A DNA stretch of 64,000 nucleotides from an uncultured Aquimarina sp. (GCA_947493035.1 CANLOW010000007.1:1-64000), one strand, 5' to 3'. Shown: positions 46,000 to 56,106, numbered from the stretch's first letter. Numbers and translations are program-made. The notes: generated by a model from the sequence alone, not told the origin.

Positions 46000-46304
46000 T
46001 TATTCTTTCAAACGAGAGTTTAAGGCTTTTATAAATGATTGACTATCTCTAAGTTCTTTAGACGAATTAAAATATACATCTATAAGATCTTTATTTTCTT
46101 CCGCTATCTCTTTATTTTTTCTTCTGTTAACACCCAGACCAATCCAAATTCTGTATCTAATATAACCGCCCTTCTAATATTACTAGCTGCAGCACCTAAC
46201 AAGCTAAAAGCCATTGTTGCATATGGATCAGAAAAACGGTCTTCAAAATATAGATACTTACCTACTTCTTTTGCTAAACCATTAGTATTTAGAAAAACAA
46301 AAGA
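46000..46304 (-). pseudogene. Truncated, frameshifted remnant of an unknown gene
   Basis: On the minus strand a coding stretch reads DRFSDPYATMAFSLLGAAAS and then FGLVWVLTEEK, and stops in-frame soon after. Shifting by one base at the A6 run (plus-strand T-run 46115-46120) continues into NKEIAEENKDLIDVYFNSS and on to a stop at 46000. The frame opens at about 46304 with no start codon, so the 5' end is lost. The amino-acid composition looks like a real protein, and the LLGA stretch is weakly like the remnant at 56517-56744. It is bounded by two terminators. Family not identified. Confidence 0.6.
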
Positions 46305-46336
46305 CTATCTAAAAGTATTTAGATGGTCTTTTGTTT
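46295..46336 (-). terminator. Terminator of the 1293-aa FG-GAP gene
   Basis: A 19-bp stem (arms 46295-46313 and 46318-46336, one G-T type mismatch) with an AGTA loop. On the minus strand it ends in a GTTT-type run and lies 23 bp past the stop at 46359. Confidence 0.85.
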
Positions 46337-46358
46337 GATTTAAAATGAAATATAAGCT

Positions 46359-49300
46359 TTACTTATTTTTTACAAATTTCAATGTTTTTGTACTATTACC
46401 TTGACTAACAGTAACGAAATATGTACCTGGACTTAAGCTAGATATATTTAACCCTTGGTTATTATTGTTAATTACTTCTTTCGAGAATACAACTCTACTA
46501 GACAAATCACGGATAACAACATTATATTCAGCATTATTTACACCCACAAGAAATATAAAATCCTCCGAAGGATTAGGGAACAATACAAATCCTTTACCTG
46601 AATCTAGATCAAAACCATCTACTGATAAAGCACCATCTACAATATTTATAGGAAAAGCCTGAGCCTCTAATTTCTCTCCATTACTATTTTCAAAAGTAGC
46701 TAATAGAAAGTAGAATTCACCTGCATTAGAACTCAACCCTCCACCTGGTAAATCAGCTGTTGGTGTCAATAAAGGATTAGCAGGCCTCTCATCCAAATTT
46801 AAGACAACTGTAGAACTTCCTGATTCTGTCCCTATAACAGATTCATCAGAGATTATAATATCTCTCATGGTATCACCCTTGAAATTTTGTGGTAAATGCC
46901 TCAAAAAATACCTTATTCCTGCACTTTTTCCTCGTATTACATTATTGCCTGTTCCTGCATGGTAATCAACTGACACCTCAATACTATCTTCGTTACCATA
47001 AGTCGTATTAATGTAAGATTGTCTGTTTGGTAATAATTCTAAACTAGCCGCCACTAAATTTCTTACAGTAACATCTAAATTGTCTAAAATAGTATTATTC
47101 TCTACAGATGTTGCTGTAATCGTAGCTTGCCCTTCTTCAATAGCAGTTATTAAACCATTTTGATCAACAGTCACAACATCTTCATTACTACTTGACCATA
47201 GAACCCCTTGTTCATCAGCATCAACAGGAGCTACAGTTGCAGTAATTGTAACCGTATTCTGCTCTACTAAGACTATAATTTCTTCACTTAGTGTAACGGA
47301 CTCAACATCAACAGCAAAAAATGCTACTACATTTACTGTAGCCTGAGCTATAATACTGTTGTCCCCAACACTTGTTGCCGTAATAGTTGTGCTTTGCCCT
47401 TCTTTTAATCCTTCTACAATTCCATTCTCATCTACAGTAGCTATTGAAGGATCATTCGAAGACCAAACTACCTCTCTATTCGCAAAAACAGGAACAACCT
47501 CTAAACCTGCTTGAGTGGTAGTTCCTACTCGAACTTCTATTGGATCTGGAGTTATCATTAAACTTTTCGGATCTAGTAAACTGGTATCAAAAATTTGATT
47601 AGCTGACTCGTTATTAAATTCTGCAACCTCTCCATTTCTCCATCTTACACTAATATTAGCTATCTGATCTTCTATACCTAATCCAAAATGAATCATATTT
47701 AATAAACTTTGTGAATAGACTTCTCCTGCAGAACCTACTCGTCTAAAATAACTATTGTTTTCCGTTGTAACAGTTACTTCAGCACCTATCGCATCTACAT
47801 TAGATAATGGAGAGTATCCTACTTTAACAATAGCATAATTATTATTATCATTTCTATCATTTTTATATAGGTGCCAGATCCCTATTTCATCGTCTGCTCC
47901 CAAAATATCAACATCTCCATCCATATCAAAATCAAAAGCTTGCCCCATATCTCCATGAGATCTTGAGCCTAAGTTTTTTGCTCCGTGACTTGTTGTTGCA
48001 TCAAAAGAGCCTTGACCTGTATTCAATAACATATAATCGGTTCTTCTATTTCGAACATATCCATATCTATTTACATATAAATCAGCAAATCCATCATTAT
48101 TGAAATCACCAGTAGTAACTCCCCAATGATTACCTCCTCTTGGGATATTCCATTCTTCAGAAACATCTACAAAATTTGGAACTCCATTATTAAGATCATT
48201 CCTTAGTAAAAAATCACTATTATTTCTACTTCCTAGATTATTTGTCCCTGAAGTTAAATCTGAAACACCGTCAATCGAATAAGTAATAGAAAATGCGATA
48301 TTTTCATTTCTCACTACTTCAAACTCCCATTGATTATTACCCACATAACCTATATACATACCATTTGCTGAACGGTCTGTTGGAAAACCGTCTGCCATAG
48401 CTTGTGTAATAGTTTGGTCTACCATCAGGTTTTCTTCTGGAAATCTAGGATCAAATGGAACATTAATAGTTGATTCTAGTACAGCTTTTGAACTCCCTAA
48501 GAATACTGGAAAGTCACCTTTAAATTGATTTGCTCTATTAAATTCTATTTCATATAGTCTAATATCTCCATCTGCACTAAAAGTAAATGGTGTTTCTCCT
48601 TGGTAGCCAGAAGTCCTTGCATCTAAAATCCCTGTCTCCGGATCGAAATCTACCGCATCATTCAAAGCAGTAAGAAAAATCCCTGTACCGTTGGCAATAT
48701 ATAAATCTAAATCTCCATCATTATCAATATCAATGTCTGTTGCTGCAAATCCCCCTGTTCGATTGCGTAATGCTCCAGGCAACCAATCATTAGTCACATT
48801 TTCAAAAGAAAAATCTCCTCTACCCATCCAAATAGATAAAGGTGATAATGTTACTACATCTTCAATGTGATCTTTATTTAAATCTGTTACTAAAACATGA
48901 TCTGAAACAAAATCTTCTAAACCAGAAACATTGACAGTATTAAATGTTCCATCCCCACGATTTGCATAAAAAATATTTACTGGCCCCGTAGAATTAGGAA
49001 TTGGAGTGTTGAACAAAGCAAGATCTAAATCGCCGTCATTATCAAAATCTCCCCAACGAGGACTCCTACCTCTACCTCCATTACTAAAACCTACATCACC
49101 ATCTCTACGCAACAAATCACCATCGTTATTTTGATAAAAAACTGGAGGAACTGGGTTTAATCCATTACCTCCTCCTAAGGTTATCATAAGATCTAAATCT
49201 CCATCATTGTCTGTATCTGCTGCACCACTTCCGTGTAAATCTTGTAAACCAAATTCTGAAAGTTTCTGCCCTTTTCTTACTGTACCATCTCCATTATTCA

Positions 49301-50240
49301 TAAAAATAGTACTAGGAGACCTAGGATCATCATTATGGTTATTTAGTACTAAATCATAAAACCCATCACTGTCTAAATCAGCAATAGTTGGTCCATTATA
49401 TTTTAAACCTGCAGGGTAAGTCATACCTATTTCATCTGTCACTTCCCTAAACTCAGGTATTATAGTATCAGCAGTGTCTTCGATAACTAAACTGCTGATT
49501 TTAATATTACTTCCTCTTGTAAAAACTTCTAAATTAATATCACCTAAAGCTGGAAATTCTACAATAAAATCCAATAACACTGTATTAGAGCTTGGAATAT
49601 CCACATTATCGATAAGTAAAACATCATCAACTGCTAATCCAAAAAATGCATAAGTTCCTTCTGCATTTACTTCAGCGATTACTCTTTTTCTAAGGCTTCC
49701 TGTTACTGTGTAATCAATATTAAAAGGAGTTACAACTGAAATATCTTCTGGACCATTTAATAATCCTGATGTTCCAACACCTATAGGAGTTGATGAAGGG
49801 TCATCTACAAGAAAATTAGATTCTTCTGTATCGATAGTAATAGATGGTGTTGCATCTGTTCTTAACTGTGTAGACCAAGTTGCTGTTTCCTCATCAACAA
49901 GAGTCCCTGGCGAAAAAAATCCCCAGCCTAACTCTGAAATATTAAAAGTCATTGTTTCAGAAGTTGCTTGGAAAGGTACTCTCGAAAATCCAGCAAATTG
50001 TACATTCCCTCCATTTTTTAACTGGTTAAAAACTCTGTATGAAGTACCAATTTCTAAATCTGAAATTGTAAGAATAAAATCATCTGCTGATGAAATTTGT
50101 GTTGGTGGAGCTCCTGTACCAATTGCATCTGAGTCAATTGATGACGGCACAGATGAATGAGTTACAGTTTGAGCATTAATCCACAAAAAACCAGACATAA
50201 ATAACCCTAAAACAAAAGGAATATTTCTTTTATTACACAT
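46359..50240 (-). CDS. Large secreted FG-GAP/UnbV/Ig-like protein with T9SS type A sorting domain
   Basis: A 1293-aa exported protein with an N-terminal signal peptide (ending NAQ, about residue 24). The middle (about residues 265-790) has repeated FG-GAP calcium loops (DLDSDGFYDLVLNN, DTDNDGDLDLMITLG, DFNNDGFADLYVNR), then an ASPIC/UnbV-like domain (YFRRVGSAGEVYSQSLLNM), then two Big2-type Ig-like domains (about 890-1055). The last about 80 residues carry the T9SS type A sorting pattern: FVLFPNPSEDF, VVIRDLSSRVVF and LSPGTYFVTV. Export by T9SS to the surface or medium is well supported. Function unknown; binding is likely. Confidence 0.93.
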   Translation of the reverse strand: MCNKRNIPFVLGLFMSGFLWINAQTVTHSSVPSSIDSDAIGTGAPPTQISSADDFILTISDLEIGTSYRVFNQLKNGGNVQFAGFSRVPFQATSETMTFNISELGWGFFSPGTLVDEETATWSTQLRTDATPSITIDTEESNFLVDDPSSTPIGVGTSGLLNGPEDISVVTPFNIDYTVTGSLRKRVIAEVNAEGTYAFFGLAVDDVLLIDNVDIPSSNTVLLDFIVEFPALGDINLEVFTRGSNIKISSLVIEDTADTIIPEFREVTDEIGMTYPAGLKYNGPTIADLDSDGFYDLVLNNHNDDPRSPSTIFMNNGDGTVRKGQKLSEFGLQDLHGSGAADTDNDGDLDLMITLGGGNGLNPVPPVFYQNNDGDLLRRDGDVGFSNGGRGRSPRWGDFDNDGDLDLALFNTPIPNSTGPVNIFYANRGDGTFNTVNVSGLEDFVSDHVLVTDLNKDHIEDVVTLSPLSIWMGRGDFSFENVTNDWLPGALRNRTGGFAATDIDIDNDGDLDLYIANGTGIFLTALNDAVDFDPETGILDARTSGYQGETPFTFSADGDIRLYEIEFNRANQFKGDFPVFLGSSKAVLESTINVPFDPRFPEENLMVDQTITQAMADGFPTDRSANGMYIGYVGNNQWEFEVVRNENIAFSITYSIDGVSDLTSGTNNLGSRNNSDFLLRNDLNNGVPNFVDVSEEWNIPRGGNHWGVTTGDFNNDGFADLYVNRYGYVRNRRTDYMLLNTGQGSFDATTSHGAKNLGSRSHGDMGQAFDFDMDGDVDILGADDEIGIWHLYKNDRNDNNNYAIVKVGYSPLSNVDAIGAEVTVTTENNSYFRRVGSAGEVYSQSLLNMIHFGLGIEDQIANISVRWRNGEVAEFNNESANQIFDTSLLDPKSLMITPDPIEVRVGTTTQAGLEVVPVFANREVVWSSNDPSIATVDENGIVEGLKEGQSTTITATSVGDNSIIAQATVNVVAFFAVDVESVTLSEEIIVLVEQNTVTITATVAPVDADEQGVLWSSSNEDVVTVDQNGLITAIEEGQATITATSVENNTILDNLDVTVRNLVAASLELLPNRQSYINTTYGNEDSIEVSVDYHAGTGNNVIRGKSAGIRYFLRHLPQNFKGDTMRDIIISDESVIGTESGSSTVVLNLDERPANPLLTPTADLPGGGLSSNAGEFYFLLATFENSNGEKLEAQAFPINIVDGALSVDGFDLDSGKGFVLFPNPSEDFIFLVGVNNAEYNVVIRDLSSRVVFSKEVINNNNQGLNISSLSPGTYFVTVSQGNSTKTLKFVKNK

Positions 50241-50278
50241 ATTAATGAATATTAAATATTATTAATCTATACTTTCAA

Positions 50279-50292
50279 CGAAATCGATTTCG
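50279..50292. promoter_or_regulatory. 14-bp perfect palindrome upstream of the FG-GAP gene
   Basis: CGAAATCGATTTCG lies about 40 bp upstream of the start at 50240. A perfect 14-bp dyad in AT-rich sequence suggests an operator; no cognate regulator is adjacent. Confidence 0.5.
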
Positions 50293-50500
50293 CTGAATCA
50301 AACAAGAATACTACAATTTAACTAAATCCAGTGCAATACATGAGTTTTATAGTACAACAAATGTCTATTAATTTGGGATTACATTTGAAAATCAATTAAT
50401 TAACATGACTAAATCTGTTATAAAATTGTATCTCTTTCTTTTAAGTATTACAACTTGACTTAACATTGTATTTCGTCACATCATTTAACTCCCTGTTTAT

Positions 50501-51430
50501 CTACTCAAGACTTTTCAACCCTAAATACACCTCATCAATCACTAAAGACATTCTGTCTAAATCTAACTTCTCCATAGTATCAGTTTCTTTGTGATAGTTT
50601 TTGTTTCTATAGAACGCCGTGTTTGTAATCATAACAGCACCATAATTAAACTTCCAATAGTTAAGGTGATCCGAAAAATCAATTCCAGACATAGCCTCTG
50701 GGCCTTTGAAGGATTTTGTGTTAATAAGATTAGCTTTTTTCATTCCTTTTCTTATTTTCTTTTCAAAACTTCCACTATCAAATTTTTCTACAACGGTTAT
50801 AAAATTTCCTTTGTTTCCGTAAATCAATTTCAACCCTTCCAATGGATAATCTTGTGAGTTTTCTTGATCCGAAAAGTAACCGATCATTTCTAAACAAATC
50901 ATTCCTTGAATAGATTCTTGTTTATCGTAAATTGATTTAGCATGAACATAGCTCCCCATTTTTTCTGTTCTAAAAAAAGGAGGTTCTTCGAGAGTATAAG
51001 CCACCAATTCGACCTTTTGATCCACTGGGTGTTTTGATAATATCCTTGACAATTCTAATAGCCCTGTAATACCACTTGCATTATCATCAGCACCTTCTTG
51101 ATCTCCTGCAACATCATAATGCGCCCCAATAACAATTTTATCCTTCTCACTATTGTTGTTAATCTGACCTATCACATTTTTATATTCTAAACCATTTACT
51201 TCAAATTTTTGATAAAACACAGTATCACATCTCTTAGAAAACTCTTTAAAAATATATGAGGCTACATAGTTGAGCGTTTCTATATTTTTATAGTTCCTTG
51301 ACTTTTCTGTCTTTGTAATTACGGACAAATCCTGTTCTATTCGTTGTATATCCGATAGCCTTGTATGCTCTTTTTGAGAGTTACAGGATATAAAAAGAAA
51401 ACAGCTTAAAAAAACAGCTAATACCTTCAT
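50501..51430 (-). CDS. M28-family metallopeptidase lipoprotein
   Basis: A 309-aa lipoprotein (start at the ATG at 51430, MKVLAVFLSCFLFISCNS, lipobox FISC; a 5-residue longer start at 51445 is unlikely). The M28 zinc site is seen in GAHYDVAGDQEGADDNASG (about residues 95-113), with VAYTLEEPPFF supplying the catalytic Glu and LEMIGYF the next Asp/Glu ligand. It is an aminopeptidase of the periplasm or outer membrane. It lies 26 bp after pepD on the same strand. Confidence 0.92.
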   Translation of the reverse strand: MKVLAVFLSCFLFISCNSQKEHTRLSDIQRIEQDLSVITKTEKSRNYKNIETLNYVASYIFKEFSKRCDTVFYQKFEVNGLEYKNVIGQINNNSEKDKIVIGAHYDVAGDQEGADDNASGITGLLELSRILSKHPVDQKVELVAYTLEEPPFFRTEKMGSYVHAKSIYDKQESIQGMICLEMIGYFSDQENSQDYPLEGLKLIYGNKGNFITVVEKFDSGSFEKKIRKGMKKANLINTKSFKGPEAMSGIDFSDHLNYWKFNYGAVMITNTAFYRNKNYHKETDTMEKLDLDRMSLVIDEVYLGLKSLE

Positions 51431-51456
51431 TGAAAACGGCAACATGTATTAAAAAA

Positions 51457-52917
51457 TTAAGTCTTAGGAGTATTCTCCAAAGTTTTCAATACCAACTTCC
51501 AATATTTCTGCACCGAACTAATAGATACTCTTTCGTCCGGAGAGTGCGCCCCTTTAATCGTAGGGCCAAAGGATACCATATCCATATTTGGATAATGTTG
51601 TCCAATGATTCCACATTCTAAACCCGCATGTACCGCCATCACATGTGGTTTTTCTCCGTGTAAGCTTTCATAAGCATTGGCTACCACGGTTACAATTTCA
51701 GAATCTGATTTAGGCTCCCATCCTGGATATTCACCTCCCGTAGCAACTTCACACCCTGATAATTCGAAAGCACTTCTCAAAGCAGCTACTAATGAGTCTT
51801 TAGAAGAATCTACACTACTTCGAGTAAGACAATCTATTTTTAATGTTCCATTACCGATAACAATCTTTGCGATGTTATTGGAAGACTCCACAAGCTCTGG
51901 AATCTCTGGAGACATTCGATAAACTCCATTATGAGCCGCATAAATAGATTTTAACACCCCTATTTGCACTCCTAAATCCATTACTTTTTCAGGTGTTTTT
52001 ATTTCTTCAAATAACACCTCTAAATTTGGATCGGTACGTTTTTGTTCATTCTTAATAAGAGCTACTAATTGATTTATTTCCGATAAGAACCCTTCTCGAT
52101 GAATTTTCTCTACAGAAACCTCTGCCACACTTTCTCTTGGAATCGCATTTCGCAAACTCCCTCCTACAACAGAAGCTACTCGAAGACCAAAATTCTCATA
52201 TCCCTCAAAAAGCAAGCGATTCATGATTTTATTAGCATTCCCTAATCCTTTAATGATATCCATTCCAGAATGCCCTCCTTCTAATCCTTTTACGGTAACA
52301 CGAAACCCTATACTCCCTTCCTCAAGAGCAACCTCTTTATAAGTCCTCTCTGCGGTAAAGTCTACTCCTCCTGCACAACCAATACACAATTCATCGTCTT
52401 CCTCGGTATCTAGATTTAATAGTATTTCTCCAGTCAACAAGTCTTCACTTAAACTCAAAGCCCCTGTCATTCCTGTCTCTTCATCTATGGTAAATAAGGC
52501 TTCAATTTTGGGGTGATTTATTTCCTTAGATGACAAAATAGCCATAATCGTTGCCACTCCTAACCCATTATCTGCTCCAAGTGTCGTTCCTTCTGCTTTT
52601 ACCCAATCTTCAACGATTTTCATTTGAATCCCCTGAGTATCGAAATCAAAAACGGTATCATTATTCTTTTGATGTACCATATCCAAATGTGATTGCATCA
52701 CAATGGTTTTACGGTCTTCCATCCCAACAGTAGCTGGTTTTACAATCACTACGTTTCCAACAGCATCTTGTTTTGTTTCTAAGCCCAGCTTCTTTCCAAA
52801 CTCAAGCATAAATTTGATTACACGCTCTTCTTTTTTGGAAGGCCTTGGTACCGCATTAAGATCTGCAAAATGATTCCAAAGAGCGTTAGGTGCTAAGTTT
52901 CTTATATCGTTATTCAT
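51457..52917 (-). CDS. pepD: Aminoacyl-histidine dipeptidase (PepD, M20C)
   Basis: A 486-aa cytosolic M20C metallopeptidase starting MNNDIRNLAPNALWNHFADLNAVPRPS; the ATG at 52917 fits family starts better than the upstream one at 52938. Metal-site motifs are QSHLDMVHQ (about residues 72-80) and LGADNGLGVA (about 112-121), then GGHSGMDI and HAGLECGII. It cleaves Xaa-His and other dipeptides. It is followed by the M28 lipoprotein gene, so the two form a peptide-recycling pair. Confidence 0.95.
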   Translation of the reverse strand: MNNDIRNLAPNALWNHFADLNAVPRPSKKEERVIKFMLEFGKKLGLETKQDAVGNVVIVKPATVGMEDRKTIVMQSHLDMVHQKNNDTVFDFDTQGIQMKIVEDWVKAEGTTLGADNGLGVATIMAILSSKEINHPKIEALFTIDEETGMTGALSLSEDLLTGEILLNLDTEEDDELCIGCAGGVDFTAERTYKEVALEEGSIGFRVTVKGLEGGHSGMDIIKGLGNANKIMNRLLFEGYENFGLRVASVVGGSLRNAIPRESVAEVSVEKIHREGFLSEINQLVALIKNEQKRTDPNLEVLFEEIKTPEKVMDLGVQIGVLKSIYAAHNGVYRMSPEIPELVESSNNIAKIVIGNGTLKIDCLTRSSVDSSKDSLVAALRSAFELSGCEVATGGEYPGWEPKSDSEIVTVVANAYESLHGEKPHVMAVHAGLECGIIGQHYPNMDMVSFGPTIKGAHSPDERVSISSVQKYWKLVLKTLENTPKT

Positions 52918-52939
52918 CTTATTTTTCGTTTCACTCAAA

Positions 52940-53040
52940 TATAGTTTATAGTTTTCAGTTATCTGTTTTGAGTAATTCTTGTTTTTAGCAAAAAATTTAA
53001 AACTATTAACTAATAACTGACAACTGATAACTATTTTTAG
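52940..53040. repeat. Intergenic inverted words (TTTTCAGTTATCTG / AACTGACAACTGATAACT)
   Basis: The interval between pepD and the DUF3810 gene contains imperfect inverted words: TTTTCAGTTATCTG near 52951 and AACTGACAACTGATAACT near 53016. They share TGACAACTGA with 31312-31335 in reverse. Likely a short dispersed palindromic element. Confidence 0.45.
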
Positions 53041-53043
53041 ACT

Positions 53044-54126
53044 ATGCTAAAAAAATGGTGGATCCCTCTTACGCTTCCCTTACAATTCTTTTTTGTGCAA
53101 TGGGCAAAAAGAAACCCTGATTGGGTCGAAACAAATTATAGTCAATATTTATATCCTAAAATAGGCGCTGCATTTCGTAATCTTTTAGGATGGATTCCGT
53201 TTTCAATCGGAGATATATTTTATAGTGTAGTTGCCATATCATTACTTTCATTTCTATGGAGAAAAGTCCGAAAAGGGAAAGTTACTTGGAAGGAAGTCTT
53301 ATACAAATCCTTGAAAGTAACTGCTATTATCTATTTCTTTTTCCACCTGTTATGGGGATTAAATTATTACCGCCAACCTTTACATAAAGTACTTGAACTA
53401 AATCATAAATACACCACAGCAGAATTAGAAAAAGTAGTTGACTTACTTACCAAAAAATCAAATACACATCATAGTTTAATTGCCTCACACGATACACTGA
53501 AAGTAGATGTCCCTTATTCTAATTCAGAAATTTTTAATCGTACCCCTCCCGCTTACCAACAGCTGCGAGAGGTATTCCCTACATTAGACTATCGCCCTAA
53601 AAGTATTAAAGCGTCTTTATTTAGTACAACTCTAGTTTATATGGGCTTTAGCGGCTATTTCAACCCCATAACCAGTGAAGCACAAGTAAGCCGCCTCGTA
53701 ATTCCTTATAAAATGCCAACCACTAGCTGCCATGAGGAAGCACATCAATTGGGGTTTGCAAAAGAAAATGAAGCCAATTTTATAGGTAGTATGGCCTGTA
53801 TGCATAGTACTGACCCTTATTTTCAATATTCGGGTTATAGTTTTGCCTTACGTTATTGCGTTAACGACCTTTATCGTCGTGACGAAGAAAAAGGCAAATG
53901 TGCTCTAGAGAAAATCAATCCTGGAATTTTAAAAAACTGGAAAGAAAACCGTGAGTTTTGGCAGCAATATGAAAATCCTTTAGAACCTCTTTTCAAAGTC
54001 TTTTATGGTCAGTTTTTAAAAGCGAATAATCAGTCTAAAGGAATACAAACTTACAGTTATGTAGTTGCTTTATTTGTAAACTATTTCCAAGAAGAAGCTA
54101 CATTATTGACTGAAAACTATAACTGA
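53044..54126 (+). CDS. DUF3810 membrane protein with zincin-like HEEAH motif
   Basis: A 360-aa protein with three N-terminal membrane helices (about residues 8-20, 55-75 and 92-112) and a soluble domain carrying CHEEAHQLGFAKENEANFIG (about residues 230-249). This is an HExxH-type zinc site with a distal Glu (NEANF), the pattern of membrane zincins. The family label is DUF3810; its substrate is unknown. It lies 2 bp before the sulfatase gene, so the two are probably coupled. Confidence 0.88.
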   Translation: MLKKWWIPLTLPLQFFFVQWAKRNPDWVETNYSQYLYPKIGAAFRNLLGWIPFSIGDIFYSVVAISLLSFLWRKVRKGKVTWKEVLYKSLKVTAIIYFFFHLLWGLNYYRQPLHKVLELNHKYTTAELEKVVDLLTKKSNTHHSLIASHDTLKVDVPYSNSEIFNRTPPAYQQLREVFPTLDYRPKSIKASLFSTTLVYMGFSGYFNPITSEAQVSRLVIPYKMPTTSCHEEAHQLGFAKENEANFIGSMACMHSTDPYFQYSGYSFALRYCVNDLYRRDEEKGKCALEKINPGILKNWKENREFWQQYENPLEPLFKVFYGQFLKANNQSKGIQTYSYVVALFVNYFQEEATLLTENYN

Positions 54127-54128
54127 TC

Positions 54129-55982
54129 ATGAAATATTGCTCTGTATTACTTATTGTTATTTTATGCTGTCGCTGTACTTTATCTAAAAAAAAGGCAACA
54201 CGCCTATCTCCTCCCAATATTGTTTGGATCATTTCTGAAGATAATTCAAAACACTACTTAAAACTCTTTGATGATAATGGAATATCAACTCCTAATATTG
54301 AAAAGCTTGCCAATAATGGATTAATATTCAACAATACGTTTTCAAATGCTCCTGTGTGTAGTGTAGCAAGATCAACATTAATTTCTGGTTGTTATAGCCC
54401 TAGAGTTGGAGCTCAATATCACAGAAAGCAAGAACTTGCACCTATGCCAAAGGCATTAAAACTATTTCCTTCTTACTTAAAAAAGGCTGGATATTATACT
54501 TCTAATAATGGAAAAAAAGACTACAACTTCATAGAAAGCGATAGCACTTGGAATGTATCTTCTAATACTGCTTCTTGGAGAAATAGAACTGGGGATCAGC
54601 CTTTTTTTCACATATCCAATATTTTTACAAGTCATGAATTCAATGTGCACTTTACGAAAGAAGATATGGATTCTATAGCTCCTCATACAGATCTAGACTC
54701 TTTTAACGTACTTCCTAATCATCCCAATACTGACCTTTTTAAATATACCAATGCCATCTATCGAGATAAAATAGTTAAGATGGATCAACAGGTCGGTGCT
54801 ATTATCCAACAATTGGAAGAAGACCAATTACTAGATAATACTTTTATCTTTTATTTTGGAGATCATGGAGGCGTTTTACCTGGCAGCAAAGGCTATCTCT
54901 TCGAAACAGGATTACATGTACCTCTGGTGATTCATGTTCCTAAAAACTACAAACACTTAACACCTTTTGAAACCACTAAAAGTATACATGGTGCTATTAG
55001 TTTTGTAGACTTTGCCCCTACTGTTTTAAAACTTGCAGGAGTGAACATCCCTAAGGAGATTGATGGTAAAGCTTTTCTAGGTGCTGAAATTGACCCTCAA
55101 GAATTAAATTCCCGAAAGGTAACTTACAGTTACGCCGATCGATTTGACGAAAAGTATGATATGGTTAGAGCTGTTCGCAAGGGCAGGTTTAAATACATTA
55201 GAAATTTTCAGCCTTTTAATCCTGATGGATTGATCAACGAATATCGTTATAGACAATTAGCCTATAAAGAATGGCGAGAGCTATATGAAAAAGGAGAACT
55301 AAACGAACAGCAATCGGCTTTCTTTAAAACCAAAGCTCCCGAATTGCTTTTCGATGTAACAAATGACCCTTATGAGCTCCATAATCTGGCGAATGACAAT
55401 CAATTTTCGGACGTACTTTCCGATATGAGGTTCGAATTAAATAGTTGGATTAAAGCAATGCCCGATTTATCCTTTTACCCCGAACACATTCTTATTGAAA
55501 ATGCATTTGATGACCCTACAGCATTTGGCGAGACTCATAAAGAGGATATTTCATCCTATGTTGATATTGCAAATTTAAGTTTACAACCCTGGGAGGACGC
55601 CAAAGAACAAGTTAAAAAAAACCTTTACGATGATGATCCATGGAAACGCTACTGGGCTTTGATTGTATGTAGCTCTTTCAAAACAGAAGCCGTAATGTTA
55701 ACAAGAACTATTGGAAGTATTCAAAGAAAAGATCCTGAACTCATGAATCGATTAAAAGCTACTGAATATTTAGCTATTCTCAATATAGACAACAGACAAA
55801 CGTTAATGAATTACCTATACAAAAGCAGCTCTACAGGGGTAGCCTTGCAGGTTCTCAATTCAATGGCCTTGCTAAAGTATTTAGGTTTAGTAAGTCGATT
55901 TAACATTGACCTTAATCGTATTAAATCAACGATTAGAAAGGATAGTAATGTTGTACTTCGTTTGGAGTATTTGAAAGGGTGA
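54129..55982 (+). CDS. Sulfatase lipoprotein, S1 family (N-sulfoglucosamine sulfohydrolase-like)
   Basis: A 617-aa lipoprotein (lipobox LCCRC). The formylglycine motif is APVCSVARSTL: Cys77-Ser-Val-Ala-Arg, where the usual C-x-P/A-x-R has Val at the third place but keeps the essential Cys and Arg. Metal sites SEDNS (about 37) and FGDHGG (about 255) are present, and GAQYHRKQ follows the active site. The S1_8-like layout suggests a polysaccharide or heparinoid sulfatase; marine polysaccharide use is plausible but no polysaccharide locus is near. A maturase must be elsewhere. Confidence 0.9.
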   Translation: MKYCSVLLIVILCCRCTLSKKKATRLSPPNIVWIISEDNSKHYLKLFDDNGISTPNIEKLANNGLIFNNTFSNAPVCSVARSTLISGCYSPRVGAQYHRKQELAPMPKALKLFPSYLKKAGYYTSNNGKKDYNFIESDSTWNVSSNTASWRNRTGDQPFFHISNIFTSHEFNVHFTKEDMDSIAPHTDLDSFNVLPNHPNTDLFKYTNAIYRDKIVKMDQQVGAIIQQLEEDQLLDNTFIFYFGDHGGVLPGSKGYLFETGLHVPLVIHVPKNYKHLTPFETTKSIHGAISFVDFAPTVLKLAGVNIPKEIDGKAFLGAEIDPQELNSRKVTYSYADRFDEKYDMVRAVRKGRFKYIRNFQPFNPDGLINEYRYRQLAYKEWRELYEKGELNEQQSAFFKTKAPELLFDVTNDPYELHNLANDNQFSDVLSDMRFELNSWIKAMPDLSFYPEHILIENAFDDPTAFGETHKEDISSYVDIANLSLQPWEDAKEQVKKNLYDDDPWKRYWALIVCSSFKTEAVMLTRTIGSIQRKDPELMNRLKATEYLAILNIDNRQTLMNYLYKSSSTGVALQVLNSMALLKYLGLVSRFNIDLNRIKSTIRKDSNVVLRLEYLKG

Positions 55983-56051
55983 TTTTTAAAACAAAAAACC
56001 ACGGTAATCTTTGAAAAACTGCTGTGATTTAATTTATCTGCTAGATAAGTT

Positions 56052-56097
56052 GCAAACTAGCACTAGCCTTCGTACTTGTTTTTGCATACTAGCGGTA
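56052..56097. repeat. Degenerate direct repeat, copy 1 (partner 56769-56814)
   Basis: Both copies start GCAAACTA, have CACTAGCC nearby and TTTTGCATA or TTTTGACATA later. Identity by eye is roughly 70 percent. They flank the orphan membrane protein and the remnant behind it. Confidence 0.5.
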
Positions 56098-56106
56098 GCG
56101 GGGTAG

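Noticed and set aside
46039-46338. 99-aa plus-strand frame between nemA and the FG-GAP gene
   Set aside because: The minus strand reads as a more protein-like, frameshifted remnant, and the plus frame crosses a terminator stem.
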